A stretch of 64,000 nt of DNA, taken from assembly GCF_004361855.1 (NCBI RefSeq), contig NZ_SNWQ01000008.1, positions 186,001 through 250,000 on the forward strand, read 5' to 3'. Positions 8,074-17,810 of the stretch are shown piece after piece. The position numbers were made by a program, and so were the translations under genes. The number at the start of each line of letters is the position of its first letter. Positions within the stretch are counted from its first letter, which is position 1. The notes beneath the pieces were generated by a model. The model was not told where the DNA came from and made no database searches. It worked only from the letters and a program-made list of their open reading frames with translations. Source of the stretch: Kribbella caucasensis (GTDB lineage: Bacteria > Actinomycetota > Actinomycetes > Propionibacteriales > Kribbellaceae).

Positions 8074-9813
8074 TTAGCGGGTGGTGGCTCGTTCGATCAG
8101 GCGGGCCGTTAGTTCCAGGACGGCTCGGCGGGTGGCGGGGTCCAGGGCTTCGGGGCGGAGGGGCCAGGCGCGCGCAAGGTGGTCGTCGTACGGGAGGACG
8201 ACGTAGCCGAGGCCCCGGTCGGAGACGGCTGACTGGAGCCAGCGGACCGGTTCGGGGTCGTCGGGGTGGTTCTCCGCGATGATGACCAGGCCCTTTTGGA
8301 CCAGCATGTGCTGACCGTCGGGGGTCAGCCGGTCGAGTTCGTTGATGCTGTTCAGCGCATCGTCGCGCGAAGAGGGAATGACCAGCGCGACCGCATGCGA
8401 CGCGCCCGCGACGTACGCGGTGGCCTCCTCGTACAACCCAGCCGGGCAGTCCACCAGCGATAGCGGGATCTGGTTCGCCCCGCCGACGTTCCGGGCGGCG
8501 AGGACGTCACTGATCGCGTCCGCGGTGGGTTCGGCGCGGGCCAGCTGGACCCGGGAGTTCGGGGCGTTCGCGACGCCGTTCTCCAGGCGATGGGTCAGCT
8601 TGCCCTCGCGCGGGCAGGCGTCGACCGCGAGCACGAGATCCGTCCGCTGCGCCGCGATCGTGTCGGCCAGCAGCGCGGTGACGATCGACGTACCGCTCGA
8701 CGGCACCGGGCCCATCACGCCGATCATCCGGCCGATCCCGATCGGGCGGCGGATGATCGCGATGTTCTCGACGTCGCGCTGCATCCGGCCGGACGCCCCG
8801 GCGATGTACGCCGCTTCGGCCGCGAACCGCCCGATCCGGCGGAAGAACCCGCCTGCCCCCGGCCGGTCCTCGTGCTCCAGCCCCACCGAATCCGATACCA
8901 CCGGCAACGGCCCGGCCAGCGGATCGTGATACGTCGGCGTGTACGCATGCGTCCCCGGCCCCTCAGGCCCCGGGCTGTCCCACCCACCCGAATCCTGCGG
9001 CGGCGGCCCGTCCCAAGCGCCCCCACCCTGCGGCGACGGACCGTAGTTCGGGTCGTACTGCACCGGCTGCTGATACTGCTGCGCAGGCTGCTGGTACGGC
9101 GCCGGCTGTTCGTACTGCGGCTGTTGTGGCGCGGGCTGCTGATACTGCGGCGTCTGCTGTTCGTACCGCGGGTGCTGCGGTTCCGGCTGCTGGTACTGCG
9201 GCTGCTGTGGCGGCGGCCCGTACTGCTGCTGCGGGTACTGCTCATACGGCGCAGGCGGGACCGGCGGCGTCACCCCATACGGCGGCTGCTCATACTGCGG
9301 CTGCTGTGGCGGCGGAGGCTGCTGCTGATACTGCTGCGGGTCGTACTGCGGCGCCGGCGGCTGCTGGTACTGCGGATACTCCGGAGGCGGCGGCGGGTAC
9401 TGCGGCTGCTGAGGGGGTGGCGGCGGCGCGTACTGCTGCTGATACCCACCCTGGTCGTACTGCTGCGGCGGGTAGTAAGGCTGCTGCCCCGGCGGCCCGT
9501 ACTGCGGCTGCTGGTACTGCTGCGGCGGCCCGTACTGCTGCTGGGGCGCGTTGGACTGCTGGGCATCGCGCTGCTGCTGCGCGTACGGCGGCTGCTGCTC
9601 CTGCGATGGCACGGGCGCACCCCACCCACCACCGGACGGCACCGGAGGCGGCGGCATCGTGGGCTGCTGCTGGACCGGCGCACCAGGCGCGGGCTGTCCG
9701 GCGGACTGCGGAGGCCCGGCGGGTTGACCAGTCGGGGCGGCGGCGTTGGCGGCTGCCGTCGCGTCGTCGTCGAGGCGGTTCATCATGTCCGCCTGCCAGT
9801 TCGGCCCGGTCAT
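8074..9813 (-). CDS. Pro/Gln-rich MinD/ParA-like protein of the type VII locus (EspI-like)
   Basis: A 579-residue cytoplasmic protein at the distal end of the type VII secretion locus, 9 bases after eccD. Residues about 20-290 are a low-complexity Pro/Gln/Tyr region (repeats such as QQPQYGPP and QYQQP). The C-terminal part, about 360-579, has the fold pattern of MinD/ParA ATPases (VDACPREGKLTHRL; VDCPAGLYEEATAYVAGASH; ALVIPSSRDDALNS). The P-loop reads GVMGPVPSSGTSIVTALL from about residue 366, lacking the lysine required for normal ATP binding. EspI of mycobacterial ESX-1 has the same Pro-rich plus MinD-like plan, so this is an EspI-type accessory, probably regulatory. Confidence 0.8.
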   Translation of the reverse strand: MTGPNWQADMMNRLDDDATAAANAAAPTGQPAGPPQSAGQPAPGAPVQQQPTMPPPPVPSGGGWGAPVPSQEQQPPYAQQQRDAQQSNAPQQQYGPPQQYQQPQYGPPGQQPYYPPQQYDQGGYQQQYAPPPPPQQPQYPPPPPEYPQYQQPPAPQYDPQQYQQQPPPPQQPQYEQPPYGVTPPVPPAPYEQYPQQQYGPPPQQPQYQQPEPQHPRYEQQTPQYQQPAPQQPQYEQPAPYQQPAQQYQQPVQYDPNYGPSPQGGGAWDGPPPQDSGGWDSPGPEGPGTHAYTPTYHDPLAGPLPVVSDSVGLEHEDRPGAGGFFRRIGRFAAEAAYIAGASGRMQRDVENIAIIRRPIGIGRMIGVMGPVPSSGTSIVTALLADTIAAQRTDLVLAVDACPREGKLTHRLENGVANAPNSRVQLARAEPTADAISDVLAARNVGGANQIPLSLVDCPAGLYEEATAYVAGASHAVALVIPSSRDDALNSINELDRLTPDGQHMLVQKGLVIIAENHPDDPEPVRWLQSAVSDRGLGYVVLPYDDHLARAWPLRPEALDPATRRAVLELTARLIERATTR

Positions 9814-9822
9814 ACCATCCGA

Positions 9823-11148
9823 TCAGAAGACGTCGAGCAGATCGCTGAACACCCCGAACGCTCCGAGCACGAGGGGCACCAGCGCGACCACGGCCAGCAC
9901 CTGGATCTGGTCCAGGACCTGACCGAGCCGGACCTGCACGTGGTCTTGCGGCGTCCAGCTCAGGCCGAACGCACCGACCATCGCCACCACCACGAGCAGC
10001 CCGACTGCTACCAGTGTGCCACCCACCGGCTGCTGGGACAGATCCTGGACCAGTGCGGCGATCACCACACCCGCGGCCAGGAACAGCCCGAACACCTCTG
10101 CGGCCAGCGGATACAGCCGGGAACGGGAGCACAACAGCAGCGCAAGCAGGGCCGCGATGCTGACGGTCCACGCCGATCCGTACAGCGCGAGCACGACACC
10201 CGCAGCCGCGGACCACATCGCGATCGACGCAGCCGACAACGCCAGACCGACGTGCGCCGAGTTCAGCGCCGCCTCGACGTCAGGGCGGCCGATCTCGTTG
10301 CCACGGGCCCGGTTATCGTCCAGCGCGGTGAGCCCGGACATCGACAGGGCCAGCCGCGGCAGTACGCCGAGCAACAGCACCGCCACCACCGCGACCAGAG
10401 CGCTCAGCTTCTCGGCCGAGACCCCAGCACCGACTCCGACGATCCAGATGACCGCGAAGATCATCGCCGTACCGCCGCCGACCAGACCACCGCCGACCAG
10501 ACCGGCCATCGCGAAAAGCAGCGGCCCGAGCGCGAGGCCGAGCGCGGTGATCCCGGCCCGCATCGGCGTCGACCAACCCTCGGACAACCCGAGCGACCAG
10601 CCCACGACCGCGAGCAGGACCGGTGTGACGATCAGCAGCGTGATCGCGGTGGTGCGCTGCCCGGCCCGGCCGAGCACGACGCCACCGAGACCGGTGATGA
10701 TCGCGACGATCAGCAGGATGAAGGACGCCACGTCCGCGTCCAGCGAGCGGACCAGCGCGATCGCTCCGGCCAGCAGCGCGAAGATCAGCGCCGCGCCGGA
10801 TGCCCGGTGCCGGTGCTTGCGCTGGAAGGTCGTGCCGCGCCGTTCGAGGTCGTCGACCGCCTCCTCGGCGACGTCGTACACGGTCGGCGGGGGCGGCACC
10901 TCGCCCTCGGCGGCGAGGCGTAGTACGGCGCCGTCACCGATCTGCGCCGAGCCGAGGGTCAGCTCGAGCGAGACCGTCTGCCCGGCCGGTGTGGTCAGGT
11001 ACCTGCGCCGCGGCGACGGATCGACCGGTTCGCCGAGCATCCGCAGCAGGTCCGGCATCAGCCGGCCCAACGGCTCGTCGACCGGCAGTACGGCGTCCAT
11101 CTGACGCTGCCGCCCGATGATCGTCACCCGGCTGTAGACCGCTGCCAC
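9823..11148 (-). CDS. eccD: EccD, type VII secretion integral membrane protein
   Basis: EccD is the polytopic membrane subunit of the type VII (ESX) core complex. The 441-residue protein has an N-terminal ubiquitin-like (YukD) domain (about 1-85, SRVTIIGRQRQMDAVLPVDE to GAVLRLA), a linker, and then about eleven hydrophobic helices from about residue 120 to the end. The length matches the family. GTG at 11148 follows AGAGGTG. It lies between a DUF6177-like gene (37 bases upstream) and the EspI-like gene. Confidence 0.9.
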   Translation of the reverse strand: MAAVYSRVTIIGRQRQMDAVLPVDEPLGRLMPDLLRMLGEPVDPSPRRRYLTTPAGQTVSLELTLGSAQIGDGAVLRLAAEGEVPPPPTVYDVAEEAVDDLERRGTTFQRKHRHRASGAALIFALLAGAIALVRSLDADVASFILLIVAIITGLGGVVLGRAGQRTTAITLLIVTPVLLAVVGWSLGLSEGWSTPMRAGITALGLALGPLLFAMAGLVGGGLVGGGTAMIFAVIWIVGVGAGVSAEKLSALVAVVAVLLLGVLPRLALSMSGLTALDDNRARGNEIGRPDVEAALNSAHVGLALSAASIAMWSAAAGVVLALYGSAWTVSIAALLALLLCSRSRLYPLAAEVFGLFLAAGVVIAALVQDLSQQPVGGTLVAVGLLVVVAMVGAFGLSWTPQDHVQVRLGQVLDQIQVLAVVALVPLVLGAFGVFSDLLDVF

Positions 11149-11184
11149 CCGTCACACCTCTCTGATCGTTGCCTAGAACAAGTA

Positions 11185-12231
11185 CTACGCGGAGACCGGT
11201 GCCCCGGGCGGGACGAGCCGGCCGAGGAGAGCACTGTAGATGTTCCAGTCCAGCTGGCTTTTGCCGTCCCCGATCGGGTACCAGACCACCGGCGACGCGG
11301 CCGGGCCGATCTTCACCGGGGTGATCTCGGCGATGTCCGTCACGTCCAGCGCCTTGGCCAGTCCCTCGCCCTGCAGCGCGTCGTTGCCGACGGCCATCGC
11401 CATCGGGGCCGGTACGCCGACCCAGTGCGGCATCGAGTTCGTATCGGTGCCGTTGCCGCGGCCACCTTGGGCGAAGAACGACACCAGCGTGAAGGCGTCG
11501 GCCAGGTTCTCCCCCACTTTCTGGATGTCCGCCGGGGTCGGCAGCCCGTCAGGCGTGGCGACGGCCATCGTGATGACCTCCTCCAGCCCGGCCGGCCGAC
11601 GGTGAATCTCCACCGAACCGGAAGCGCTCCGGTCGCCCTTGCCACCGGCGACGGACAGCCAGGTCGGCTTCGGCGCGCGGCGGCGGCAGTACGACGTCAG
11701 CTGGCCGACGTTCCACGGTTGGGTCACCGGCTCGGCCGTCCCCCACCCGGCCGGCGCGACACCGGTCAGGTCGGTGAACAACTGTTCGGCCGCCTTGCAG
11801 ACGACGGTCGATTCCAGCGCCTGGTAGCGGACCCGGGCGGTGACCAGCAGCTGCCACGGCAGTTCCAGGTCGACCGCGACGAAGGTCGGGCTCATGTCGA
11901 CCTTGTCCTGCTCGCCGGCCGCGACCGCCGAGAACATCTCGCCGTCCCACTGCAGCTTGGTGCCACCCAGACCGTCGTACGCGCCCTCGCCGTTCGGCTC
12001 GGTCACCACCCAGCGCGACTCCCGTCCGCTGAACAGGGTGGTCCGGACGGCGAACGTCAGCCGGGTGCTCGCCGGGGTAACCAGCTGGACGCCGAGATCC
12101 CTGGCCTCGGCCGCGGCCAGGGCGTCCACCAGCCAGGCGGACATCCCGACCACCGGCCGGTCCTGCATGATCACCACGACCTTGTCCGTCAGGAGGTCGA
12201 TCGCGGGGCTGAGCTCGACCGGGTTAGGCAT
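11185..12231 (-). CDS. Type VII locus accessory protein, DUF6177-like
   Basis: A 348-residue protein with no signal peptide or membrane segment. It resembles the DUF6177 family found beside actinobacterial eccC/eccD genes; this is recalled, not searched. Visible conserved-looking blocks are DRPVVGMSAWLVDALA near the start, a central ELPWQLLVTARVRYQALE, and PSSYCRRR-like TSYCRRRAPKPTWLSVAG. I chose ATG 12231 because GGAGG lies 5 bases upstream; the in-frame ATG at 12249 has no ribosome-binding site. It overlaps the preceding small gene by 8 bases. Function is unknown; chaperone or assembly roles are possible. Confidence 0.65.
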   Translation of the reverse strand: MPNPVELSPAIDLLTDKVVVIMQDRPVVGMSAWLVDALAAAEARDLGVQLVTPASTRLTFAVRTTLFSGRESRWVVTEPNGEGAYDGLGGTKLQWDGEMFSAVAAGEQDKVDMSPTFVAVDLELPWQLLVTARVRYQALESTVVCKAAEQLFTDLTGVAPAGWGTAEPVTQPWNVGQLTSYCRRRAPKPTWLSVAGGKGDRSASGSVEIHRRPAGLEEVITMAVATPDGLPTPADIQKVGENLADAFTLVSFFAQGGRGNGTDTNSMPHWVGVPAPMAMAVGNDALQGEGLAKALDVTDIAEITPVKIGPAASPVVWYPIGDGKSQLDWNIYSALLGRLVPPGAPVSA

Positions 12232-12628
12232 CGTTGCCTCCAGCACCATTCGAAGGAGTTGGTGGGTTGAACGGTGGTGGCTTGGGCTTCCAGACCTGAC
12301 CGCCGAGCCGGTCGACCAGGGTCTCGGCGTACCGGTCGGCGAGCTCCGGCCCGCCGTCCTGCGGGGCCGCGCGGACCTCCATCCACCAGACCGGCGTCTC
12401 CACCTCGCCCACCTCGGGGCCGAGCAGCCGCTGCACCTCGCCGGGCACCTGGATCAGGATCGGCGCCTCCAGCGAGGCCAGCGGTTGACCCTGCGGATCG
12501 CACAGCTGCAGCACGGCGCCGTCGGACACGTCCCGCACCAGCCAGTCCGGTCCGGCGGCCAGCATGCCGGCCAGCACGTCCTCGTACGACGGCCGTCCGT
12601 CGATCAGCGCCACCACGTCGTAGCTCAC
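12224..12628 (-). CDS. Small hypothetical protein of the type VII locus
   Basis: A 134-residue soluble protein that I do not recognise. It starts with GTG at 12628, overlapping the eccC stop by 4 bases (GTGA), so it should be translationally coupled to eccC. Its sequence is acidic in the middle (LLGPEVGEVETPVWWMEVRA), with a Pro-rich C-terminal tail (KPKPPPFNPPTPSNG). Location between eccC and the DUF6177-like gene implies a part in secretion, but nothing in the sequence shows what. Confidence 0.7.
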   Translation of the reverse strand: MSYDVVALIDGRPSYEDVLAGMLAAGPDWLVRDVSDGAVLQLCDPQGQPLASLEAPILIQVPGEVQRLLGPEVGEVETPVWWMEVRAAPQDGGPELADRYAETLVDRLGGQVWKPKPPPFNPPTPSNGAGGNDA

Positions 12629-15600
12629 TTGTCTCCGCCTTCTCCCTCGTCGGTGGACGTGGTCCCGTCCGCCAGTGCGGTCTGGATCAGCGACGGCCGT
12701 TCACCGCGGCGGACGAACAGCCCGCGGCCGGCCGGGAAGTTCCCCGGTGTCGCGCCGGTGAACAGCGCGCCCTCGCTCTTGTCGCCCGACAGCACCAGAC
12801 CGGCCGTACCGGTCTCCATCACGGTGGTCAGGAACGGTTCGTACAGGGCCCGGCCGGCCCCACTGGCCCGGCGGGCGACGATGAAGTGCAGGCTGATGTC
12901 CCGCCCGGACGCGATGTACGGCAGGAACGGGTCCATCGGGGCCTGGCCGCCGGTGGTCAGCAGATCGTAGTCGTCGGCGACCACGACCACCTTCGGCCCG
13001 GCGACCGGTGGCGGCGCCGCGTCGTTCAGGTCGTCCGGCAGCCGCTTCTCCAGCTCGCTCGAGACGCCGGTGGCCAGCCCGGCGCCCACCCGGCCGCTGG
13101 TCGCGTAGCCGCCGAGGTACGCATCCGGCACGAACCCGCGCAGGCCGCGCCGCGGGTCCATCACCGCGAACACCACCTGGTCGGAGCTGTACCGGTCGAT
13201 CAGTTGCTGCATGACCAGCTTCAGCAGGTTGGTCTTGCCGGACGCGGTGTCGCCGAAGATGACCAGATTCCCGTCCCGCTCGAACAGGTCGAGCAGGACC
13301 GGCGCCATCGCGGTCTCGTCCAGGCCGATCGGGACGGTGACCGGCTCGGCCTGCGGGTTCGGCAGGCTCTTGCGCTCCAGCCGGTACGGCAGCATCCGGA
13401 CCTTCGGCGCGGTCGGACCCTGCCAGGCGGAACCGAGCGCCAGCGCCTGGCCCTGCATCGCGTCGCTCAGGTCGTCGTCCTGCAGCAGGCTGTCCACCCG
13501 CGGCAGAGCGAGCTGCGCGAACAGCTTGTTCCGCGGGGTGAGCACCCGGCCCGGGCCGGCGTTGCGCATCGTGTCCTGCAGCCGGCGGTCGATGTTCGAG
13601 TCGGCCGGGTCGTTCAGCCGCAGCTCGAGCATCGTGCCGAACAACGCCTGGGTGGCCATCCGGACGTCGCTCCAGCGCAGCATCGTGGTGACCACGTGGA
13701 CGCCGTACGAGCTGCCGCGCTGGATCAGGTCGGCCATCGTCTCTTCGATGTCGTCGAAGCTGGTCTTGATCGCGCCGTAGTTGTCCAGCACCAGCACCAC
13801 GTCCGCGACCGGCAACTCCGGCACCTGACCGCTCGCGTGCATCGCGCGCAGCCGTTCCATCGTGTCGATCCCGCGGTCCCGGAACACGATCTCGCGCTGG
13901 TCCAGCATGCCGCGGATCTCTTCGAGCGTGCGGCGGATCTTCTCCCGGTCGGTCCGGATCGCGACGCCGCCCACATGCGGCAGGTCGGCCAACGGGGCCA
14001 GACCGCCACCGGCGAGGTCGATCGCGTAGATCGCGACCTCCTGCGGCGTGTAGCTGTGCGCCAGCGACGTGACCACAGTCCGGATGAAGGTGGTCTTGCC
14101 CGACGCCGGTCCACCGATCAGCGCGCAGTGCCCACCGGCGTGGGTGAGGTCGAGCCGGAACACGCTCTGCGCCTGCTTGCGCGGGTCGTCGATGACACCG
14201 ATCGCGGGTGCCATCGGCGGGCTCTGTACGACGTACTGCAGGCCGCGCCGTGCACTGATGTCGACCGGGCCACCGACCTGGTCTAGCGTGACCATCTTCG
14301 GCAGCGGCGGCAACCACACCTGCGGGACCGGGGTCGCGGACGGCTTGACCTGGTCGACGAACACGCCGAGCACGGTCGGGCCGGTGGTCCGCTCGGTCGA
14401 GTCGTCCTTGTCCTCGTCCTTCTCGTCCTCGGCCGCGAGTGTTTCCAGATCCGGCTGCTGGTACGGCGTGACGAGGTACGGGCGGACCGCGGGACCGTCC
14501 TTGGCCTCTTCCTCTTCGGGGATCACGCGGCCCTTGTACGGACCGGACACGTAGGCCGCGCGGAACCGTTGGTACACGCTGGTGTCGACCTTGAGGTACC
14601 CGAAACCGGGCAGCGGCGGCAGGTGGAACGCGTCGTCGGTGTCCAGGACGGTCCGGCTCTCCTCCTCGGAGAACGTGCGCAGACCCAGCCGGTACGACAG
14701 GTAGGTCTCCAGACCGCGCAGCTTGCCACCCTCGACCCGCTGGCTCGCGAGCAGCAGGTGGACACCGATGGACCGGCCGATCCGGCCGATCGACAGGAAC
14801 AGGTCGATGAAGTCCGGCCGCGCGGTGAGCAGCTCGCCGAACTCGTCGATCAGCACGAACAGGTGCGGGTACGGCGGCATCTCCGGCCGCTGCCGGCGGA
14901 GCAGCCGGTAGTCGGTGATGTTGGCGACGTTCCCGGCGTCCTTCAGCATCTGCTGCCGGCGCTGCACCTCGCCCGCGAGGCTCGCGTACGCGCGCTCGGT
15001 CAGGCTCGGATCGTCGACCAGGTTGGTGATGATGCCGGCCACGTGCGGTACGCCGTCGAACGGCGCGAACGTGGCGCCACCCTTGTAGTCGATCAACACC
15101 ATCGCCAGATCCTCCGGCGAGTGCGTCGCGAGGAGGCCCATCACCAGAGTTCGAAGTACTTCGGACTTACCGGAACCGGTCGCGCCGATACACAGGCCGT
15201 GCGGTCCCATACCGAGCTGGGCGGACTCCTTCAGGTCCAGCACGACCGGCTGACCCTGGCTGTCCAGCCCCAGCGGGACCCGCAGGAACGCCCGCTCGTG
15301 CCGGGGCATCCACATCGTCTTCAGGTCGACCTGGCCCGGGTCCTCCATCCCCAGCAGGCTCATGAAGTCGACGGTCTTCAGCGAGGCGTCCTCTTCCAGC
15401 GACTCCTCGGACAGCCGCAACGGCGCCAGCGACCGAGCCAATCCCTCGGCCGTCGCCAGCGGAGTGTCGTCCAGCCGGCCCTGCGCGGTCATGTAGCCAC
15501 CGCCGCGCAGGTCCTCGACCAGGACCTCGCCCTCCTGCACGGTGATCCGGATGGCGACGTTGCTCGGCTCCTGCATCCGGTCCGAGACCAGGTGCAGCAC

Positions 15601-16650
15601 GGTGACACCGAGATCACCGATGCTCAGTGTCGGGTCCGCTGTCGCAACCTCGGTCGCCACCGAACCGTACGTGTCGTGCAGGACGAGCAGACGCTGGATC
15701 ATCCGACGCTGGTCCGATCCCAACGAACCGCGCTTGGCCTCACTGGCCAGCGTCGCCCGGGACGCGAGGTCCTCGTGGATCAGCTCGGCCAACTCCGCGG
15801 GCTTCGCCGCGATCCGCCGGAACGGATGCGGCCCCTCGCGCCGATCCGGGTCCACCGAGTGCGGCAACCAGCCGACCCACTGCCACTGGGGCAGGGCCGA
15901 CGGCGGGAACGCGGCGGCGACCTCCAGATCCTCCGGCGCGTGGAACACGGCCGCCTGCAGCATCAACGCCCGCGCGATCCGTACGACGCCCTCCCGGTCG
16001 CCGACAATGCTGACGTTGCCCGCGAGATCCAGCGGGATCGTCAGCGGCATGTCCGGCATCAACGCGAACCGGCGGGCCAGCGCCTCCGCCTCGGCCATCA
16101 TGAACGGGTCCGGCGGGTCCATCATCGAGCCGGACGACGCGAGCGTGGCCGGAACAACGGGCATCCGGCCGGTCGCACACCGGACCAGCAGGAAGTCGGG
16201 ATCACTGCGCCGCCGCTCCCACAACCGGGACGGGTCGCGAACGCAGTCGACCAGCGCGTCGGCCGGCGGGTTCAGGGCGAGCGCCTGCTTGCGCGTCTGG
16301 CGCTCCATCTTGCCGAACTCCTCGCGCAACCGCTCGAGGTAGTCGAGGTACCGGTTGCGCTGGTCCTTGCTCTCCTTGCCGGCCCGGCCGCGCTGGGTGA
16401 ACGCCATCCCGAAGGTGCCGACCAACGTGAGAAAGAGCACGCCGACACCGATCACCGCAGACGTCCCGGTCCGCATCGTGCTCATCATGCCGACCGAGCC
16501 GAGCACGCCGACGGCCGGCATCAACGCCTGCATCGCGTTACCGCCGGCCTTGCCACGAGCGCCGGGCGGCGGGGTCTCGATCACCCGCGGCTGCCCGGTG
16601 TCGATACTCCGGGTGCTCCGCGCCGGGCGGTGCACGAGTCGTGTCGACAC
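12625..16650 (-). CDS. eccC: EccC, type VII secretion FtsK/SpoIIIE-type ATPase
   Basis: EccC is the motor and substrate-recognition ATPase of type VII secretion. The 1341-residue chain has two transmembrane helices near the N-terminus (about 45-95) and three FtsK-like ATPase domains. Walker A lysines are K495 (GATGSGKSE), K852 (GGPASGKTTF) and K1139 (GDTASGKTNL), so all three P-loops are intact. VLIDYKGGATF is the first Walker B region. I chose GTG at 16650 because AGGAG lies just upstream; an extended frame to 16716 has no such support and would run into the promoter of the divergent gene. It is the only eccC seen here. Confidence 0.95.
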   Translation of the reverse strand: MSTRLVHRPARSTRSIDTGQPRVIETPPPGARGKAGGNAMQALMPAVGVLGSVGMMSTMRTGTSAVIGVGVLFLTLVGTFGMAFTQRGRAGKESKDQRNRYLDYLERLREEFGKMERQTRKQALALNPPADALVDCVRDPSRLWERRRSDPDFLLVRCATGRMPVVPATLASSGSMMDPPDPFMMAEAEALARRFALMPDMPLTIPLDLAGNVSIVGDREGVVRIARALMLQAAVFHAPEDLEVAAAFPPSALPQWQWVGWLPHSVDPDRREGPHPFRRIAAKPAELAELIHEDLASRATLASEAKRGSLGSDQRRMIQRLLVLHDTYGSVATEVATADPTLSIGDLGVTVLHLVSDRMQEPSNVAIRITVQEGEVLVEDLRGGGYMTAQGRLDDTPLATAEGLARSLAPLRLSEESLEEDASLKTVDFMSLLGMEDPGQVDLKTMWMPRHERAFLRVPLGLDSQGQPVVLDLKESAQLGMGPHGLCIGATGSGKSEVLRTLVMGLLATHSPEDLAMVLIDYKGGATFAPFDGVPHVAGIITNLVDDPSLTERAYASLAGEVQRRQQMLKDAGNVANITDYRLLRRQRPEMPPYPHLFVLIDEFGELLTARPDFIDLFLSIGRIGRSIGVHLLLASQRVEGGKLRGLETYLSYRLGLRTFSEEESRTVLDTDDAFHLPPLPGFGYLKVDTSVYQRFRAAYVSGPYKGRVIPEEEEAKDGPAVRPYLVTPYQQPDLETLAAEDEKDEDKDDSTERTTGPTVLGVFVDQVKPSATPVPQVWLPPLPKMVTLDQVGGPVDISARRGLQYVVQSPPMAPAIGVIDDPRKQAQSVFRLDLTHAGGHCALIGGPASGKTTFIRTVVTSLAHSYTPQEVAIYAIDLAGGGLAPLADLPHVGGVAIRTDREKIRRTLEEIRGMLDQREIVFRDRGIDTMERLRAMHASGQVPELPVADVVLVLDNYGAIKTSFDDIEETMADLIQRGSSYGVHVVTTMLRWSDVRMATQALFGTMLELRLNDPADSNIDRRLQDTMRNAGPGRVLTPRNKLFAQLALPRVDSLLQDDDLSDAMQGQALALGSAWQGPTAPKVRMLPYRLERKSLPNPQAEPVTVPIGLDETAMAPVLLDLFERDGNLVIFGDTASGKTNLLKLVMQQLIDRYSSDQVVFAVMDPRRGLRGFVPDAYLGGYATSGRVGAGLATGVSSELEKRLPDDLNDAAPPPVAGPKVVVVADDYDLLTTGGQAPMDPFLPYIASGRDISLHFIVARRASGAGRALYEPFLTTVMETGTAGLVLSGDKSEGALFTGATPGNFPAGRGLFVRRGERPSLIQTALADGTTSTDEGEGGDK

Positions 16651-16746
16651 TATCTCTCCTCTGCTGAGCCGACCGGCCCCTCGACTCTGATGAACGCATC
16701 GGATGGCATGCTGCACAGGACTCTAGTGGAGGGGTAGTTCATTTCG

Positions 16747-17637
16747 ATGACCGATACACAGTTCGACGGCACGCAGGTTCTCGACCTGGTCGCCGACCTG
16801 TTGCCAGTCCTGTTACCGGACGCCGAGCTCGATCCGGCGGGTCCGATCGTCAAGCTGTACTGGAGCCGCGGCGGTCTCACCTCGAGCGCCGAGGTCGGTC
16901 TGATCGAGCTCGTCGATCGATGCCGGGAGCAACCGAACCACCTCTGGCCGCGCACCGTCGACGACTGGCTCCGCGCCGTCGTGGCCGAGATCGGCATCGC
17001 CACCGACGAGCACCTGTACGGCGATGTGGTGGTGCGGCAGCGTGCGACCCTCAGGCCACAGGGCTGGTCCACCGGACAGGACAGCCTGCTTGCCGGACTC
17101 GCCGTACCGTTCGGCCGGTACTTCGAGATCGTGTTCGGCCTGCAGAGCGGGGCCGACTGGCACCGGCTCACCCAGGTCCGCCGGGTGATGCACGGACTCC
17201 ACCTGCCAGGCCGGCCATCAGGGCTCGAGCTGACCCTGGAAGGCCTTGCGGACTTGACGTTCCAGCCCATCGAGGGTGCTCCTTGGTCGGTGTTGAGTCG
17301 GTCTGGTGACGCTACGGTCGGGATGGCCCTGGTCGATCACGAACGGATCATGCCGACGGCGGGCAAGGGGCGCGGCACGCTGCTCGCAGTACCGTCGACC
17401 GATCTTTTCGCCATCTGTCCGGTGGATCGCCGGGAGGACATGCAGGCCCGGGCGGATTCGTTCGCGCGGTGGGTTGCGAAGACGCACGCCGACGCCGATG
17501 ACCCTTGTTCCACTGGGGTCTACTGGCTCGTCGGCGATCTGCTCGCGGAGCTCTCGGTCGATCTGGACCACTCCCCTGCCGTCACCTTGCCCAAAGCGCT
17601 GCGATCGTCGGCCTGGCGGCGCTGGCGGAAGTCTTGA
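16747..17637 (+). CDS. Unrecognised 296-residue protein inside the type VII locus
   Basis: A 296-residue soluble protein, the only plus-strand gene in the type VII locus. It is transcribed away from eccC (start-to-start gap 96 bases) and towards the small gene ending at 17811. Visible blocks are LDLVADLLPVLLPDAELDP, LWPRTVDDWLRAVVAEIG, and the C-terminal STGVYWLVGDLLAELSVDLD. No catalytic motif, signal or membrane helix is evident. I do not recognise a family. Its position suggests an accessory, chaperone or immunity role, which is only inference. Confidence 0.75.
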   Translation: MTDTQFDGTQVLDLVADLLPVLLPDAELDPAGPIVKLYWSRGGLTSSAEVGLIELVDRCREQPNHLWPRTVDDWLRAVVAEIGIATDEHLYGDVVVRQRATLRPQGWSTGQDSLLAGLAVPFGRYFEIVFGLQSGADWHRLTQVRRVMHGLHLPGRPSGLELTLEGLADLTFQPIEGAPWSVLSRSGDATVGMALVDHERIMPTAGKGRGTLLAVPSTDLFAICPVDRREDMQARADSFARWVAKTHADADDPCSTGVYWLVGDLLAELSVDLDHSPAVTLPKALRSSAWRRWRKS

Positions 17638-17810
17638 CTGCCTTGGCCCTAACCGCCTCGGCCTTGACCGCCGCCCTACGCGCCCCGGCCTGAACCGCCG
17701 CGCCATCGGCTAGTCCGGCCGGCCGCCGGGCCTGTCCGCGTCCGCGCACCGTCGGACGGGGTCGCCCCCGGTCGCTCGGCTTGGACTCCGGCTTCGGCGC
17801 CGCGGGCTCT

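Noticed and set aside
8590..10923. Plus-strand 777-residue frame opposite the EspI-like gene and eccD
   Set aside because: Arginine/leucine-rich translation of antisense Pro/Gln codons; no domains and no ribosome-binding site.
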